From the NCBI GenBank assembly GCA_964608095.1, contig CAZSMK010000144.1, positions 1 through 42,004 on the forward strand: 42,004 bases of DNA, written 5' to 3'. The position numbers and the translations under genes were made by a program. The notes under the pieces were generated by a model that was given only the letters and a program-made list of their open reading frames with translations, was not told the origin of the DNA and ran no database searches. Of the stretch, positions 34,067 through 41,950 are shown piece by piece (position 1 is the stretch's first letter; each line of letters begins with the position of its first letter). The stretch is from CAZSMK01 sp964608095 (GTDB taxonomy: Bacteria > Sumerlaeota > Sumerlaeia > MWCT01 > JAGHBZ01).

Positions 34067-35389
34067 TCAGATGTTGAATAATGGTTTGAGTGAAGGAAAA
34101 GAGGTAGATGGCAGATTATAATTGTGCTGTGTTTCCATAAGCCACGCGGTGACTACAAAATCTGCATCCTGTCGAATACGTTCATCCTTTGCCACGATTT
34201 TTATTCCGTTCAGGACAAGCAGATTCAGCAGGTCCTTATAATCGCAAAGTGGACGTTTATCCTGCACGAACATATCCTCTTGAATGAGAAGCCTCTCTCT
34301 GGATTTTTTGCTCTGCGACATGACGTCGGATCTAAAATTCATTAGCGCGTCAAAACTTGTCTTTACTTCTTTAAGCAGGGTTACAAAGTTGGTGGACTCG
34401 AGTTCAAGATGGCGTGGCGGCGGAAGTTCAAGAATATAATTCTCACCCCTTTTACTTTGTTTGAGATGTTTCTTTCTCGAACGTTGTGGAGAAGATGGGG
34501 CAGGACGGTTTTCCTCGACATCCATATAATGAGCGAGAACAGATGAGGAACACTTGCATCTGCTCAACATGTTTAGTTCCCAGAGAAGACGCGTAAGCAA
34601 TTTAGAATATTGTGTCCTGCGGGTAAGGAGAATATCGTCAGGCGTGAGTTTGAAGAGCTCAATGCGATTCTGGTGCGCAAGTGCGTCGAATGCGAGGGGG
34701 ATGTCTTTTGATGCAGATGGCATACGCACCCGTTTAGCCTGAAATTTGCTCTCTGGAAAAATGTAGCGTGCCAGTATCGACTGTGCCGTTTTGTTCTCCT
34801 GGGTATATGATGCAACACGCCATAGAATCAATTTGCGAAGAAAGTGCGTAACCGCACTTTTATCTATGTCGGCGACGCTTTCAATCTTTCTCACCCATTG
34901 GCGTAACCACTTCTGAAGTTCCTTTCCAAGTTTGACGAGTCGGTGATGCTGTATCTCTGTGAAGATATCCGGACTGAAGGCGAGTTCGGGTCTGAGCAAG
35001 CCCAGTATCTTCTCATGGAACGATTCAGGCGAGTCGCTGTGACCGAGCAAGCCTTCGTCGGGCTGCGCGTAAACAAGAGAGGTGCGTCCATCGAAAAACA
35101 AAAGTAAAGAATGAGGCGATAGATTATGGAAAAAATCCATCATGAGCCGAATGGGCTCGTTCATATCGAGATAACGTTGATAGAACTCCCGGAACGGCGA
35201 TAATTTGAAATCCTGAGGGATTGCGATCACAATATAGGGAGCGCCCTGAAAAGAGACTGATGAAAAGCGTATTTTTGCAGAAATGCCGCAGTGTTTGAGT
35301 GATTTGCTTTTCCAGGGGGTGAGTGCCCACGATTCCCACCCGAGCCGGTACAAAATATGAACAACCCTCTCTTCCAGGGTTTCTTGCAT
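34067..35389 (-). CDS. Unrecognised 440-aa protein, possible restriction-enzyme-like N-terminus
   Basis: No family is recognised with confidence. The N-terminal 110 residues (ILYRLGWES, YIVIAIPQDF, YQRYLDMNEPIRLMMDFF, SLLLFFDGRTSLVYAQ) follow a pattern loosely like the N-terminal domain of type IIG or type I restriction subunits, where a lone nuclease fold precedes the methylase. The Lys expected in the catalytic E-x-K is not seen and no methylase follows. The middle is helical and basic, with an Arg/Lys-rich linker around 305-320, and the C-terminal third is helical. It stands alone, has AAGGAAG upstream of the ATG and a terminator downstream. It could be a degenerate or new nuclease-like protein. 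Confidence 0.6.
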   Translation of the reverse strand: MQETLEERVVHILYRLGWESWALTPWKSKSLKHCGISAKIRFSSVSFQGAPYIVIAIPQDFKLSPFREFYQRYLDMNEPIRLMMDFFHNLSPHSLLLFFDGRTSLVYAQPDEGLLGHSDSPESFHEKILGLLRPELAFSPDIFTEIQHHRLVKLGKELQKWLRQWVRKIESVADIDKSAVTHFLRKLILWRVASYTQENKTAQSILARYIFPESKFQAKRVRMPSASKDIPLAFDALAHQNRIELFKLTPDDILLTRRTQYSKLLTRLLWELNMLSRCKCSSSVLAHYMDVEENRPAPSSPQRSRKKHLKQSKRGENYILELPPPRHLELESTNFVTLLKEVKTSFDALMNFRSDVMSQSKKSRERLLIQEDMFVQDKRPLCDYKDLLNLLVLNGIKIVAKDERIRQDADFVVTAWLMETQHNYNLPSTSFPSLKPLFNI

Positions 35390-35639
35390 TTTTACTTTCT
35401 TCCTTTATATGAATCGTCTATAATGAATGTGGATTTATCATTTATCACAAGTCCGAAATTTAAAACAAGTCTTTCTCATGGACGTCCATCAATTGAAATT
35501 AGTATCGTCCCTCTTGTAATGCTTTTATGCTATATAGCGAAGGTGGGTGTTTTCAAACATTATTGTTGTCTGTGTAGGATAAAAAGCATCTTCGGGCCAT
35601 AACTATTTTTAACCGTAATCGACAAAGAGATGGTTCGAT

Positions 35640-36293
35640 GTGAGACGTCAGAGAAAAATTATATTTTATTTTGTCGGATTGGTTGGAATTTTTTTTACGA
35701 TGTATAATTCTGTTCTGTCCAATCCCCGGGAGAACAAAATGGACGAATTCGTTCCAAAAGAGACTCTTTTCATAGTCCCTTTCGATGAAGTAAGTACAGA
35801 TGTGTTGAAAGATATCGGGGAAGCGCTCAAAACCCAACTCCCGTTAGAATATCACATCATGCCGGAGGAGCCGTTGCCTGCTGCTGCGTTCAGCGAAGAG
35901 CGAGGGCAATACCTGGCGCCCCTCTTCTTGAACGCCTTGCTCCATAAATACGGCGAAAAGAATATAAGGGTTTTGGGAATCGTGGATCATGATCTCTTTG
36001 TGCCACAACTCAATTTCGTGTTCGGGCAGGCTGATCTGGTCAATAAGGTGGCTGTAATTTCACTTACACGCCTGAGACCCGAATGGTACGGCAAGGAAAA
36101 GAATGACGAGATTTTCAAGCGAAGGACATTGATTGAAGCGGTTCATGAGCTCGGACATACGTACGGGCTCGAACATTGTTCAAAACCCCATTGCGTTATG
36201 TATTTTTCAAATTCGCTCGCCGACACAGACCGAAAGGGATTCAAATTCTGCGAGGACTGTTTGAAGAAGATACACAAAAGGTTAGCGAGGTAA
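35640..36293 (+). CDS. Archaemetzincin-type zinc protease with predicted export signal
   Basis: A metzincin peptidase of the archaemetzincin (AmzA) family. The extended zinc site HELGHTYGLEHC lies at 169-180 (three His ligands plus catalytic Glu). The family cysteines follow: C180, C185 (HCxxxxC), the VMYFSNS Met-turn at 186-192, and a second pair CEDC (204-207). The conserved core begins at about 41 (ETLFIVPFDEV). The first 27 residues are basic and then strongly hydrophobic (RRQRKIIFYFVGLVGIFF), which looks like a signal peptide or anchor; most archaemetzincins lack one. The start is GTG at 35640, inside an ATGTGA; the in-frame ATGs at 35700 and 35739 would remove the signal. Confidence 0.87.
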   Translation: MRRQRKIIFYFVGLVGIFFTMYNSVLSNPRENKMDEFVPKETLFIVPFDEVSTDVLKDIGEALKTQLPLEYHIMPEEPLPAAAFSEERGQYLAPLFLNALLHKYGEKNIRVLGIVDHDLFVPQLNFVFGQADLVNKVAVISLTRLRPEWYGKEKNDEIFKRRTLIEAVHELGHTYGLEHCSKPHCVMYFSNSLADTDRKGFKFCEDCLKKIHKRLAR

Positions 36294-36301
36294 CATCGTC
36301 A

Positions 36302-36732
36302 TTGCATAATCGTAATCCGTATAACATAGGCATACTCATTGGGTTAGCCATTATAACGGCGTCCTTGAATGTCTGCTTGAGCGTGGACATTTCTACAAAC
36401 GATGGACTCAGCATCGAGCTCGACAGCGCAACCGGCATATTCACCGGCATTCAAATAGACAGCCGCTCGATTGACACACTGTCAGGACTCGACGGCGGTC
36501 TCTATTTTGTCGAATTCTCTCCTTTGCCTGCGAACAATGTCCTGTTTTTTCAGGATTTCAACTCGTCGCCTGCACCTAAAATCCTGCCCTAAACGATAAC
36601 CGGGATTGGTCATCGGTATATTTCACACGATTCCCTTCCAACGGTATAGGCGCTTCCGGCTATGTCCACGTGGTAAGGCTATCGAAAGGAACGACCACAG
36701 TCTCTGTGCAGAACTGGCTCCTCCTCTATTAA
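36302..36732 (+). pseudogene. Frameshifted remnant of an exported protein gene
   Basis: A TTG at 36302 opens a frame with a signal-like segment (NIGILIGLAIITASLNVCLS) and then VDISTNDGLSIELDSATGIF, DTLSGLDGGLYFVEFSPL and FFQDFN. The frame stops at TAA (36590-36592). From 36592 another frame continues in believable protein sequence (NDNRDWSSVYFTRFPSNG, ASGYVHVVRLSK, TVSVQNWLLLY) to TAA at 36730-36732. One missing base, or two extra, near 36590 would join them. The pattern resembles the first domain of large secreted proteins, so what remains is likely an N-terminal fragment. It begins 8 bp after the archaemetzincin gene. Its identity is unknown. Confidence 0.55.
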
Positions 36733-36745
36733 AATCCAACGATAG

Positions 36746-39700
36746 TTACGATTGGGATTTGAGGGAGGTCAGACAGAAGATGTTGCCGGTAGAGGTACAG
36801 AGAAAGAGGCAATTGCCGCTGATAACGGGTGTGGAAAGCACCGGGACACCAAAATTGTAGTGCCATTGGATCTTGCCGGTCTTCAGATCAAAGGCGTACA
36901 CCCAGCCGCTTCCCGAACCTACATAAACAAGATCGCCAGATATAACTGGAGACGATAGCAAAGGTTCGTGGTCGATATAATACGGCGACATATTGAATAC
37001 CGATACCGGGGTTTTGAATTCCCAGTTTTGCGTCTTTTCACGTAACTGGTGACAATAAAACGTTCCCTGTCCGCTTCCGCTTATCAAAACATCACCATTA
37101 CTCACTGGAGTGGTTGTTGACCATCCCGGTTCCAGTTCCTTTTTCCAGAGAACCGAACCGTTATCCGGCGCAATCTCGTACATGATGCCTCTCGTATCAG
37201 TACAATATATTTTATCATTGCTGAAGGAAGCGGAGGCATGAAAGCCGACTGAATTCAACGCCCATTGTCGTTTGCCGGTTTCCGCATCCATGGCATAAAG
37301 CGAGCCGAACTTGTTGCCGAATTTCAACCATACGGAACCCATGAGCACGTTTTTGTCGGCAATCGCAGGCGATGCGAACGACGAAATCCAGTCATAGCCG
37401 TCGATGTTGCTCCATTTGATGTTTCCGGTATTGGTGTCAAGAGCGGCGAAAAATGCGGAGTTGCCGCAATAGAGGATGTTGTCCTTGACAATGGGTGCGG
37501 AATAAATCCATCGCGAGACGGGATTCCCGAGCGATTTTTGCCAGAGGATGTCGCCGGAAGCGGCATCGAGGGCAAGAACCGAGCCATCCTGCGACACGGC
37601 AAAGATACGTCCGGTATCATATGCCATGCTGTGTTCGACCGGCATTGTGAGTGTCCGTTTCCAGGCGAGCTCGCCGGTCTTGATGTTGAGGGCGACTATT
37701 TCCGGTGCGCCGGAACTATCATGACGTTTTGTCGTAATAAAGAGTGTTCCGTCAGCGACAACGGGACTGGCAAGGTCGAGCCAGCCGCCGGTCGAATACG
37801 ACCATTGATGGACAAAGGGCGGTCGCAACCGTTCGTCATTGATGCCGGCATGTTCGGGCGTGCCCATAAACATCGGCGATACGTTACCGAGCCGGGGTCG
37901 CGCCATTAAACGTTTAATCGGAATAACGTCGAACTCGGATTCGGCAACGAGCCGGTTTCCGTCAGAAAGTGCCGCGGTTACGCGTAACGTATAAATACCT
38001 ACTGGTAGCGAAGTATCATCATCGGGTTTACGCCATGTAAATATCCCTGCTTTCTTTAATTCTCCCGACTGTACTTTCTTCCCCTTCTCATCGATAAGCT
38101 CATAGGTAACCTGTCGGATAGGTCCGGCGCGGTCGTATGTGTCAACAACGATGTCAAAGGTATGCGGGTAGAGAAACATATCCTTACGCGGAAAGGAGAT
38201 GGTTACAAACGATTTATCCACGCGGTAATTGTAACGGGTTGAAAGGGTGTCGTCTTCCACACGAATCTCCATAAAGCCTGAGGGACTGATATCGATACCG
38301 CCGAGAAAAAGAGGCGGTGTATTATAGTGGCGAAGCGTGCCATAGTCCTGAATACGCGTCGAGTGCCAGTGACCCGTAAACACGTAATCAACCCCGAGCG
38401 ATTCCAGTTCCGCAATCTGCTCCGCTCCGGGAGGATAATGTTGAAAAAGAACGATTTTTTTGTTCGCACCTAAAACCTTGATATCTTCGCGCAGCCATCT
38501 GGTTTGTTCATCCGTAGGCTTTATGATGTTATAGACAATAAAATGCCAGGCGCCATGATCGAAGGAATAGTGATCGGGTCCAAGGTAGTCTATATAATTG
38601 AATATCGGGTCGCTACCGCTGCACAGATCGTGATTGCCGATAACATTATAGAGCGGTCCCGGCGCATCTTCCGCACCACGTAAATAATGCTTTAGCTGAG
38701 AGATGTGGCGGGCATGGTTGACAAAATCGCCGGTTACTACCAGAAATTCCGGCTTATTCACGACCGAGCCTATAACCTCGAGCTCGCGCTTAAGATAGGT
38801 TGAGTCTTCTTCGCTGTCTACATGTGTGTCCGTTACCTGAACAAAACTAAAAGCCCGGTCATTTTTTTGCTCAGCCGGTTTGACAAAAAAGTCAAACCGT
38901 TCGTCTTTCTTTCTGTCCATCAGCACATGATACCATTGAGAAGATTTATCATAAGCGGAGGAGAGAACCACATACACAAAGCGTGCGGTACGCGTGGCGT
39001 TAGGAAGCCGGTATTCTCCGTTTTTATCGGTAAACACCGTGGACAGCCCATCGCTCACCGCTATGTTGACTATGGGCGATTCGCCTGCATCGCGTTTACC
39101 TTTTCCATTCTCGTCCAGGTACACGGTGCCGGCAATTGGATATGCATAATGGCGGGGCGGGCTTACCTTCTGCGGGTTCAGGATGGATATCTTTTCATCT
39201 TTGACCATCTGTGCGTAGTTGATGACGTTTTGCATAAAGTGTGTGGCAAGGGATTGAGCGTCAGCGTCGCCTGACGAAAAAATCTTATCCAGCGGTATTT
39301 CAATGAATATAATTCGGCCTTTTCCCTGTCCTGCGACAACTACAGAGGGAAACCCATTGTCTATATCCCGCGATGCAATAACCTCACAACCCGTACATTC
39401 GAGAATCGAGTTATATACAAGCGGGAATTCCAGATCCTTCAATTGATTGAAGTCAGCTGGAAGAATTTTGTTGGGCGTGGTCAGAATGAGATGAGCCGGT
39501 TGAACGAGCTGAATCGTGTCGTAGTCTTCTTCACACCGGCTGACATACACTGAATCGGGCAGCCATGGGATATACGATTCCGCCTCTGCGGTCTGGGAAA
39601 AAACAATTAGTGTTTTGGGAGCGGTGACAAATTCACGCAGAGCCTTTTTGTTCTTGTCAAGCGTCTCCTTTATCGCGTCGTCCGAAACCGCAAAGGAGCC

Positions 39701-39934
39701 GATCATGAGAATATCAAAGGAATCGATATCGAGTGTGCCGGATTTGACCGAAGAGGTAATATCGGTATACGCGACGTTAATCGCTTGAAGTATCCCGGAA
39801 AGGCGCCCACTCGGCGTCCCCGGTTGGTCGGTTTCTATCAACGCAACCTTGAGGGGCTGCGCGGAAAATGCAGTAGATAAAAATACACAGATAAAAATAC
39901 CTGTGATAAAGATGGAGATAAAGATTGTTTTCAT
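36746..39934 (-). CDS. Exported multidomain protein: calcineurin-type phosphoesterase fused to PQQ-type beta-propeller
   Basis: A 1062-aa secreted or periplasmic protein. In order there is a signal peptide (1-24, ending FSA), a ThuA/GATase-like alpha/beta domain (about 27-245, ALIETD to RIIFIEIP), and a small Ig-like or carboxypeptidase-regulatory domain (about 266-350, VYLDENGKGKRDAGESP). Next comes a metallophosphoesterase (about 362-560) with D369/H371, D403 in VTGDFVNH, N434-H435 in GNHD, H499 and H522/H524 in GHWH. An Ig-like domain (about 590-670) and a PQQ-type propeller (about 715-1062, repeats such as ALNIKTGELAWKR, ALDAASGDILWQK, AFDLKTGKIQWHY) follow. The ATG at 39934 has GGGAG upstream; the frame also opens to 39955. 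Substrate unknown. Confidence 0.88.
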   Translation of the reverse strand: MKTIFISIFITGIFICVFLSTAFSAQPLKVALIETDQPGTPSGRLSGILQAINVAYTDITSSVKSGTLDIDSFDILMIGSFAVSDDAIKETLDKNKKALREFVTAPKTLIVFSQTAEAESYIPWLPDSVYVSRCEEDYDTIQLVQPAHLILTTPNKILPADFNQLKDLEFPLVYNSILECTGCEVIASRDIDNGFPSVVVAGQGKGRIIFIEIPLDKIFSSGDADAQSLATHFMQNVINYAQMVKDEKISILNPQKVSPPRHYAYPIAGTVYLDENGKGKRDAGESPIVNIAVSDGLSTVFTDKNGEYRLPNATRTARFVYVVLSSAYDKSSQWYHVLMDRKKDERFDFFVKPAEQKNDRAFSFVQVTDTHVDSEEDSTYLKRELEVIGSVVNKPEFLVVTGDFVNHARHISQLKHYLRGAEDAPGPLYNVIGNHDLCSGSDPIFNYIDYLGPDHYSFDHGAWHFIVYNIIKPTDEQTRWLREDIKVLGANKKIVLFQHYPPGAEQIAELESLGVDYVFTGHWHSTRIQDYGTLRHYNTPPLFLGGIDISPSGFMEIRVEDDTLSTRYNYRVDKSFVTISFPRKDMFLYPHTFDIVVDTYDRAGPIRQVTYELIDEKGKKVQSGELKKAGIFTWRKPDDDTSLPVGIYTLRVTAALSDGNRLVAESEFDVIPIKRLMARPRLGNVSPMFMGTPEHAGINDERLRPPFVHQWSYSTGGWLDLASPVVADGTLFITTKRHDSSGAPEIVALNIKTGELAWKRTLTMPVEHSMAYDTGRIFAVSQDGSVLALDAASGDILWQKSLGNPVSRWIYSAPIVKDNILYCGNSAFFAALDTNTGNIKWSNIDGYDWISSFASPAIADKNVLMGSVWLKFGNKFGSLYAMDAETGKRQWALNSVGFHASASFSNDKIYCTDTRGIMYEIAPDNGSVLWKKELEPGWSTTTPVSNGDVLISGSGQGTFYCHQLREKTQNWEFKTPVSVFNMSPYYIDHEPLLSSPVISGDLVYVGSGSGWVYAFDLKTGKIQWHYNFGVPVLSTPVISGNCLFLCTSTGNIFCLTSLKSQS

Positions 39935-40006
39935 TTTTTTCACTCCCGTTCTCATTACCCTGCAATGAATTTATCGCACAAACTATTCTGTAGCGGCATC
40001 ATAGTA

Positions 40007-40783
40007 TTATCTATTTAAAATAGCAAGAAGGGCGTCATGTACCTTCCCATTGGTAGCAAGAATTTTTTTGCAATAATGCGTGTAAGGGCTGCCGTTGATT
40101 TCAGTAACTTTACCGCCCGCTTCCTTGACAATCAGGTAGCCTGCAGCAGTATCCCACGGATTGAGGCTGAACTCCCAGAACCCTTCCAGCCTTCCAGAGG
40201 CGACGTAACAGAGGTCAAGCGCGGCGGAACCCAGCCGGAGCAGCCCATGAGACTTTACCAGGACTTCCCGAACATATTTGAGCAAAAAGTCGATAGTGCT
40301 TCGATCGTAAGGAAACCCGGTCACCAGGAGCGATTTGTTGATGTCGTCTATATCACTGACAGAAATGCTTTCCTCGTTCAGCCAGGCGCCCTCGCCTCGC
40401 TCGGCAAAAAAGAGCTCGCGCACAAACGGATTATACACCGCGCCCATAATAATATCGCCTTTATGCTCGATACCGATGGACACGGCAAAAATGGGTACCG
40501 CGTGCGAAAAGTTGGTGGTGCCATCCAGCGGGTCGATGATCCATTTATACTCGCTACTTCCCTCTATATTCTCCATACCTTCCTCGCCCAGAATATGATG
40601 ATCGGGGAAATTGGCATGAATCAAGTTGGCTATACACATCTCGCTCTCTTTATCCGCCTCTGTGACCACGTCGAACTTGGTGCTCTTATATTCGAACTTT
40701 TTCACCTTGCCGAAATAGCGCAACAGAACCTCGCCAGATTCGTAAATCCCTTGATATAGAACTTTCCGTATTTTATCTCTCAT
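40007..40783 (-). CDS. suhB: Inositol-1-monophosphatase family protein
   Basis: A Mg-dependent, lithium-sensitive-type phosphatase (258 aa, full length) that removes phosphate from inositol 1-phosphate or related sugar phosphates. Metal ligands are visible in GEEG (66-69), DPLDGTTNF (84-92) and WDTAAG (210-215, D211). DVVTEADKESE (38-48) is the usual N-terminal block. Whether it serves inositol synthesis, 3'-phosphoadenosine phosphate removal (CysQ-like) or the SuhB role in rRNA transcription cannot be settled; the motif order fits SuhB best. It stands alone between the phosphoesterase fusion and the small Cys-rich gene. Confidence 0.92.
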   Translation of the reverse strand: MRDKIRKVLYQGIYESGEVLLRYFGKVKKFEYKSTKFDVVTEADKESEMCIANLIHANFPDHHILGEEGMENIEGSSEYKWIIDPLDGTTNFSHAVPIFAVSIGIEHKGDIIMGAVYNPFVRELFFAERGEGAWLNEESISVSDIDDINKSLLVTGFPYDRSTIDFLLKYVREVLVKSHGLLRLGSAALDLCYVASGRLEGFWEFSLNPWDTAAGYLIVKEAGGKVTEINGSPYTHYCKKILATNGKVHDALLAILNR

Positions 40784-40902
40784 TGTCGTTCCCTATTTTG
40801 AAGTAATGGTTAAACGTATTCTCTCAGAGGAAACAATACGATGTCAACGAATCGGTCTGGGGTGTTCATAATATCACAATTGGTAGTGGACAAAAACGGA
40901 AA

Positions 40903-41265
40903 TCAAGTGGAAGGCTTTTTTCCCTCGATTACGAGTTCAAGGATGTGACCTTCATCGTGTCCGTCAGCCCATGTGCTGTAATACACGCGAACTGCAGCGC
41001 TACAGCCCGGACAATAAACGTCTATGAAGGAATACTTCTCATTCGCTTTTTTCCCTGCAACTCTCGTGATTGCAGACGCATCCTTGTCCGAAAGGTTCGT
41101 AACTCTGTTGCCCATATATTTGTGGAAATCGAGTCTCTTGAATCCGATTTGTTCTCCGCATACCGGACAGGTATATACCGTCACCGGATATGTTTCATAA
41201 ACAAGTCCTGCGTAAAACTCAGTAACCGTAAACCGCTTTTCAGATTCTATCTTACGAAACTTCAT
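40903..41265 (-). CDS. Small protein with two CxxC pairs, zinc-ribbon-like
   Basis: A 120-aa soluble protein of unknown function. Two knuckles, CPVC (33-36) and CPGC (85-88), are 49 residues apart and could bind one zinc ion, as in zinc ribbons or rubredoxin-like folds. Between them lies a basic, helical segment (FKRLDFHKYMGNRVTNLSDKD), and the end is acidic (HDEGHILELVIE). There is no signal peptide. No close family is recognised. It is separated from suhB by 119 bp. Confidence 0.65.
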   Translation of the reverse strand: MKFRKIESEKRFTVTEFYAGLVYETYPVTVYTCPVCGEQIGFKRLDFHKYMGNRVTNLSDKDASAITRVAGKKANEKYSFIDVYCPGCSAAVRVYYSTWADGHDEGHILELVIEGKKPST

Positions 41266-41420
41266 ATTGGCGTATCTCGTTGATGAGTCAGTTTACATAA
41301 CCCGCCCGAAAGCTGCTATAAAAAATGTGTTGCTATCATGTATAACGAGGATAATTGGTATTGGTTCGCATATCTATGCGTGCGCGGTATCGAAATCGGG
41401 ATCGCTCTGAACGCCGATGC

Positions 41421-41440
41421 GTGCGAGTACGAGTGCGAGT
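41421..41440. repeat. Degenerate GAGTRC hexamer tract, copy 1
   Basis: GTGCGAGTACGAGTGCGAGT is built from GAGTAC and GAGTGC hexamers. It is a shorter relative of the tract at 41705. Confidence 0.7.
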
Positions 41441-41591
41441 AAGGAAATAACGGAAAGTCTATTGGTATACCGGTGTGGAGTGAGGTCGTTCTACGACCGT
41501 ATTTCATTACCATAAAATGATAGTTGTCTTGCTTTGTTGCCAGGGGTCATTCGGGTCCGAACGACCCTACTCCGGCATTGCATAAAAATAG

Positions 41592-41620
41592 ATTAGAGTG
41601 GATAAGTGAAAATCCGTGGT
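41592..41620 (+). repeat. 29-bp direct repeat, copy 1
   Basis: It ends in the 20-bp block GATAAGTGAAAATCCGTGGT, identical to 41829-41848. Over 29 bp the two copies differ at two positions. The copies are 228 bp apart. Confidence 0.9.
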
Positions 41621-41704
41621 TCGATTATAGTTTTTTTATATTAAACGACTACGATCACGATGCGACGACGAGTGCGCGTACAACGCCAAGGGCGTGTACG
41701 AAAC

Positions 41705-41725
41705 CGAGTGCGAGTGCGAGTGCGA
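41705..41725. repeat. GAGTGC hexamer tract, copy 2
   Basis: Just over three consecutive GAGTGC units, preceded by related words (CGACGACGAGTGCGCGTAC from about 41662). Confidence 0.75.
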
Positions 41726-41819
41726 ATACGATTAAAAAAGGATATGAGGAAATTTTCTTTATTCGTGTAATCCGCGTAATTCGCGGGTAAAGAAAAAAGG
41801 GATTTTAAGTTGTAAAGAA

Positions 41820-41848
41820 ATTAGCGTAGATAAGTGAAAATCCGTGGT
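41820..41848 (+). repeat. 29-bp direct repeat, copy 2
   Basis: The second copy of the repeat at 41592-41620, with two mismatches in the first nine bases and a perfect 20-bp end. Confidence 0.9.
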
Positions 41849-41877
41849 GCTAAGAGAAATTGTTTTAATATGGTTTC

Positions 41878-41950
41878 AACGCAGAATTCGCAGAGAACTA
41901 TGTGCAGAAAAAAACTCTGCGTTCTTTGCTTCCTCTGTGTCCTTTGCGTT
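41878..41950. repeat. Nested imperfect inverted repeat (AACGCAG...CTTTGCGTT)
   Basis: The outer arms AACGCA (41878-41883) and TGCGTT (41945-41950) and the inner arms CGCAGAG (41889-41895) and CTCTGCG (41915-41921) are complementary. The right half is a run of near-repeats (CTCTGCGTTCTTTGC, CTCTGTGTCCTTTGCGTT). Similar CTCTGCGTTCTTTGCG strings are, from memory, common between genes in many unrelated bacteria; not checked. Confidence 0.65.

Noticed and set aside
36176..36592. A 138-aa gene starting at 36176 inside the archaemetzincin
   Set aside because: Its first 42 residues are an out-of-frame translation of the archaemetzincin zinc-binding end; only the part from 36302 looks like protein.
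41524..41790. 88-aa plus-strand frame in the final gap
   Set aside because: It translates through the direct repeat and hexamer tracts (SASASAN, IRVIRVIRG); no codon pattern or ribosome site.
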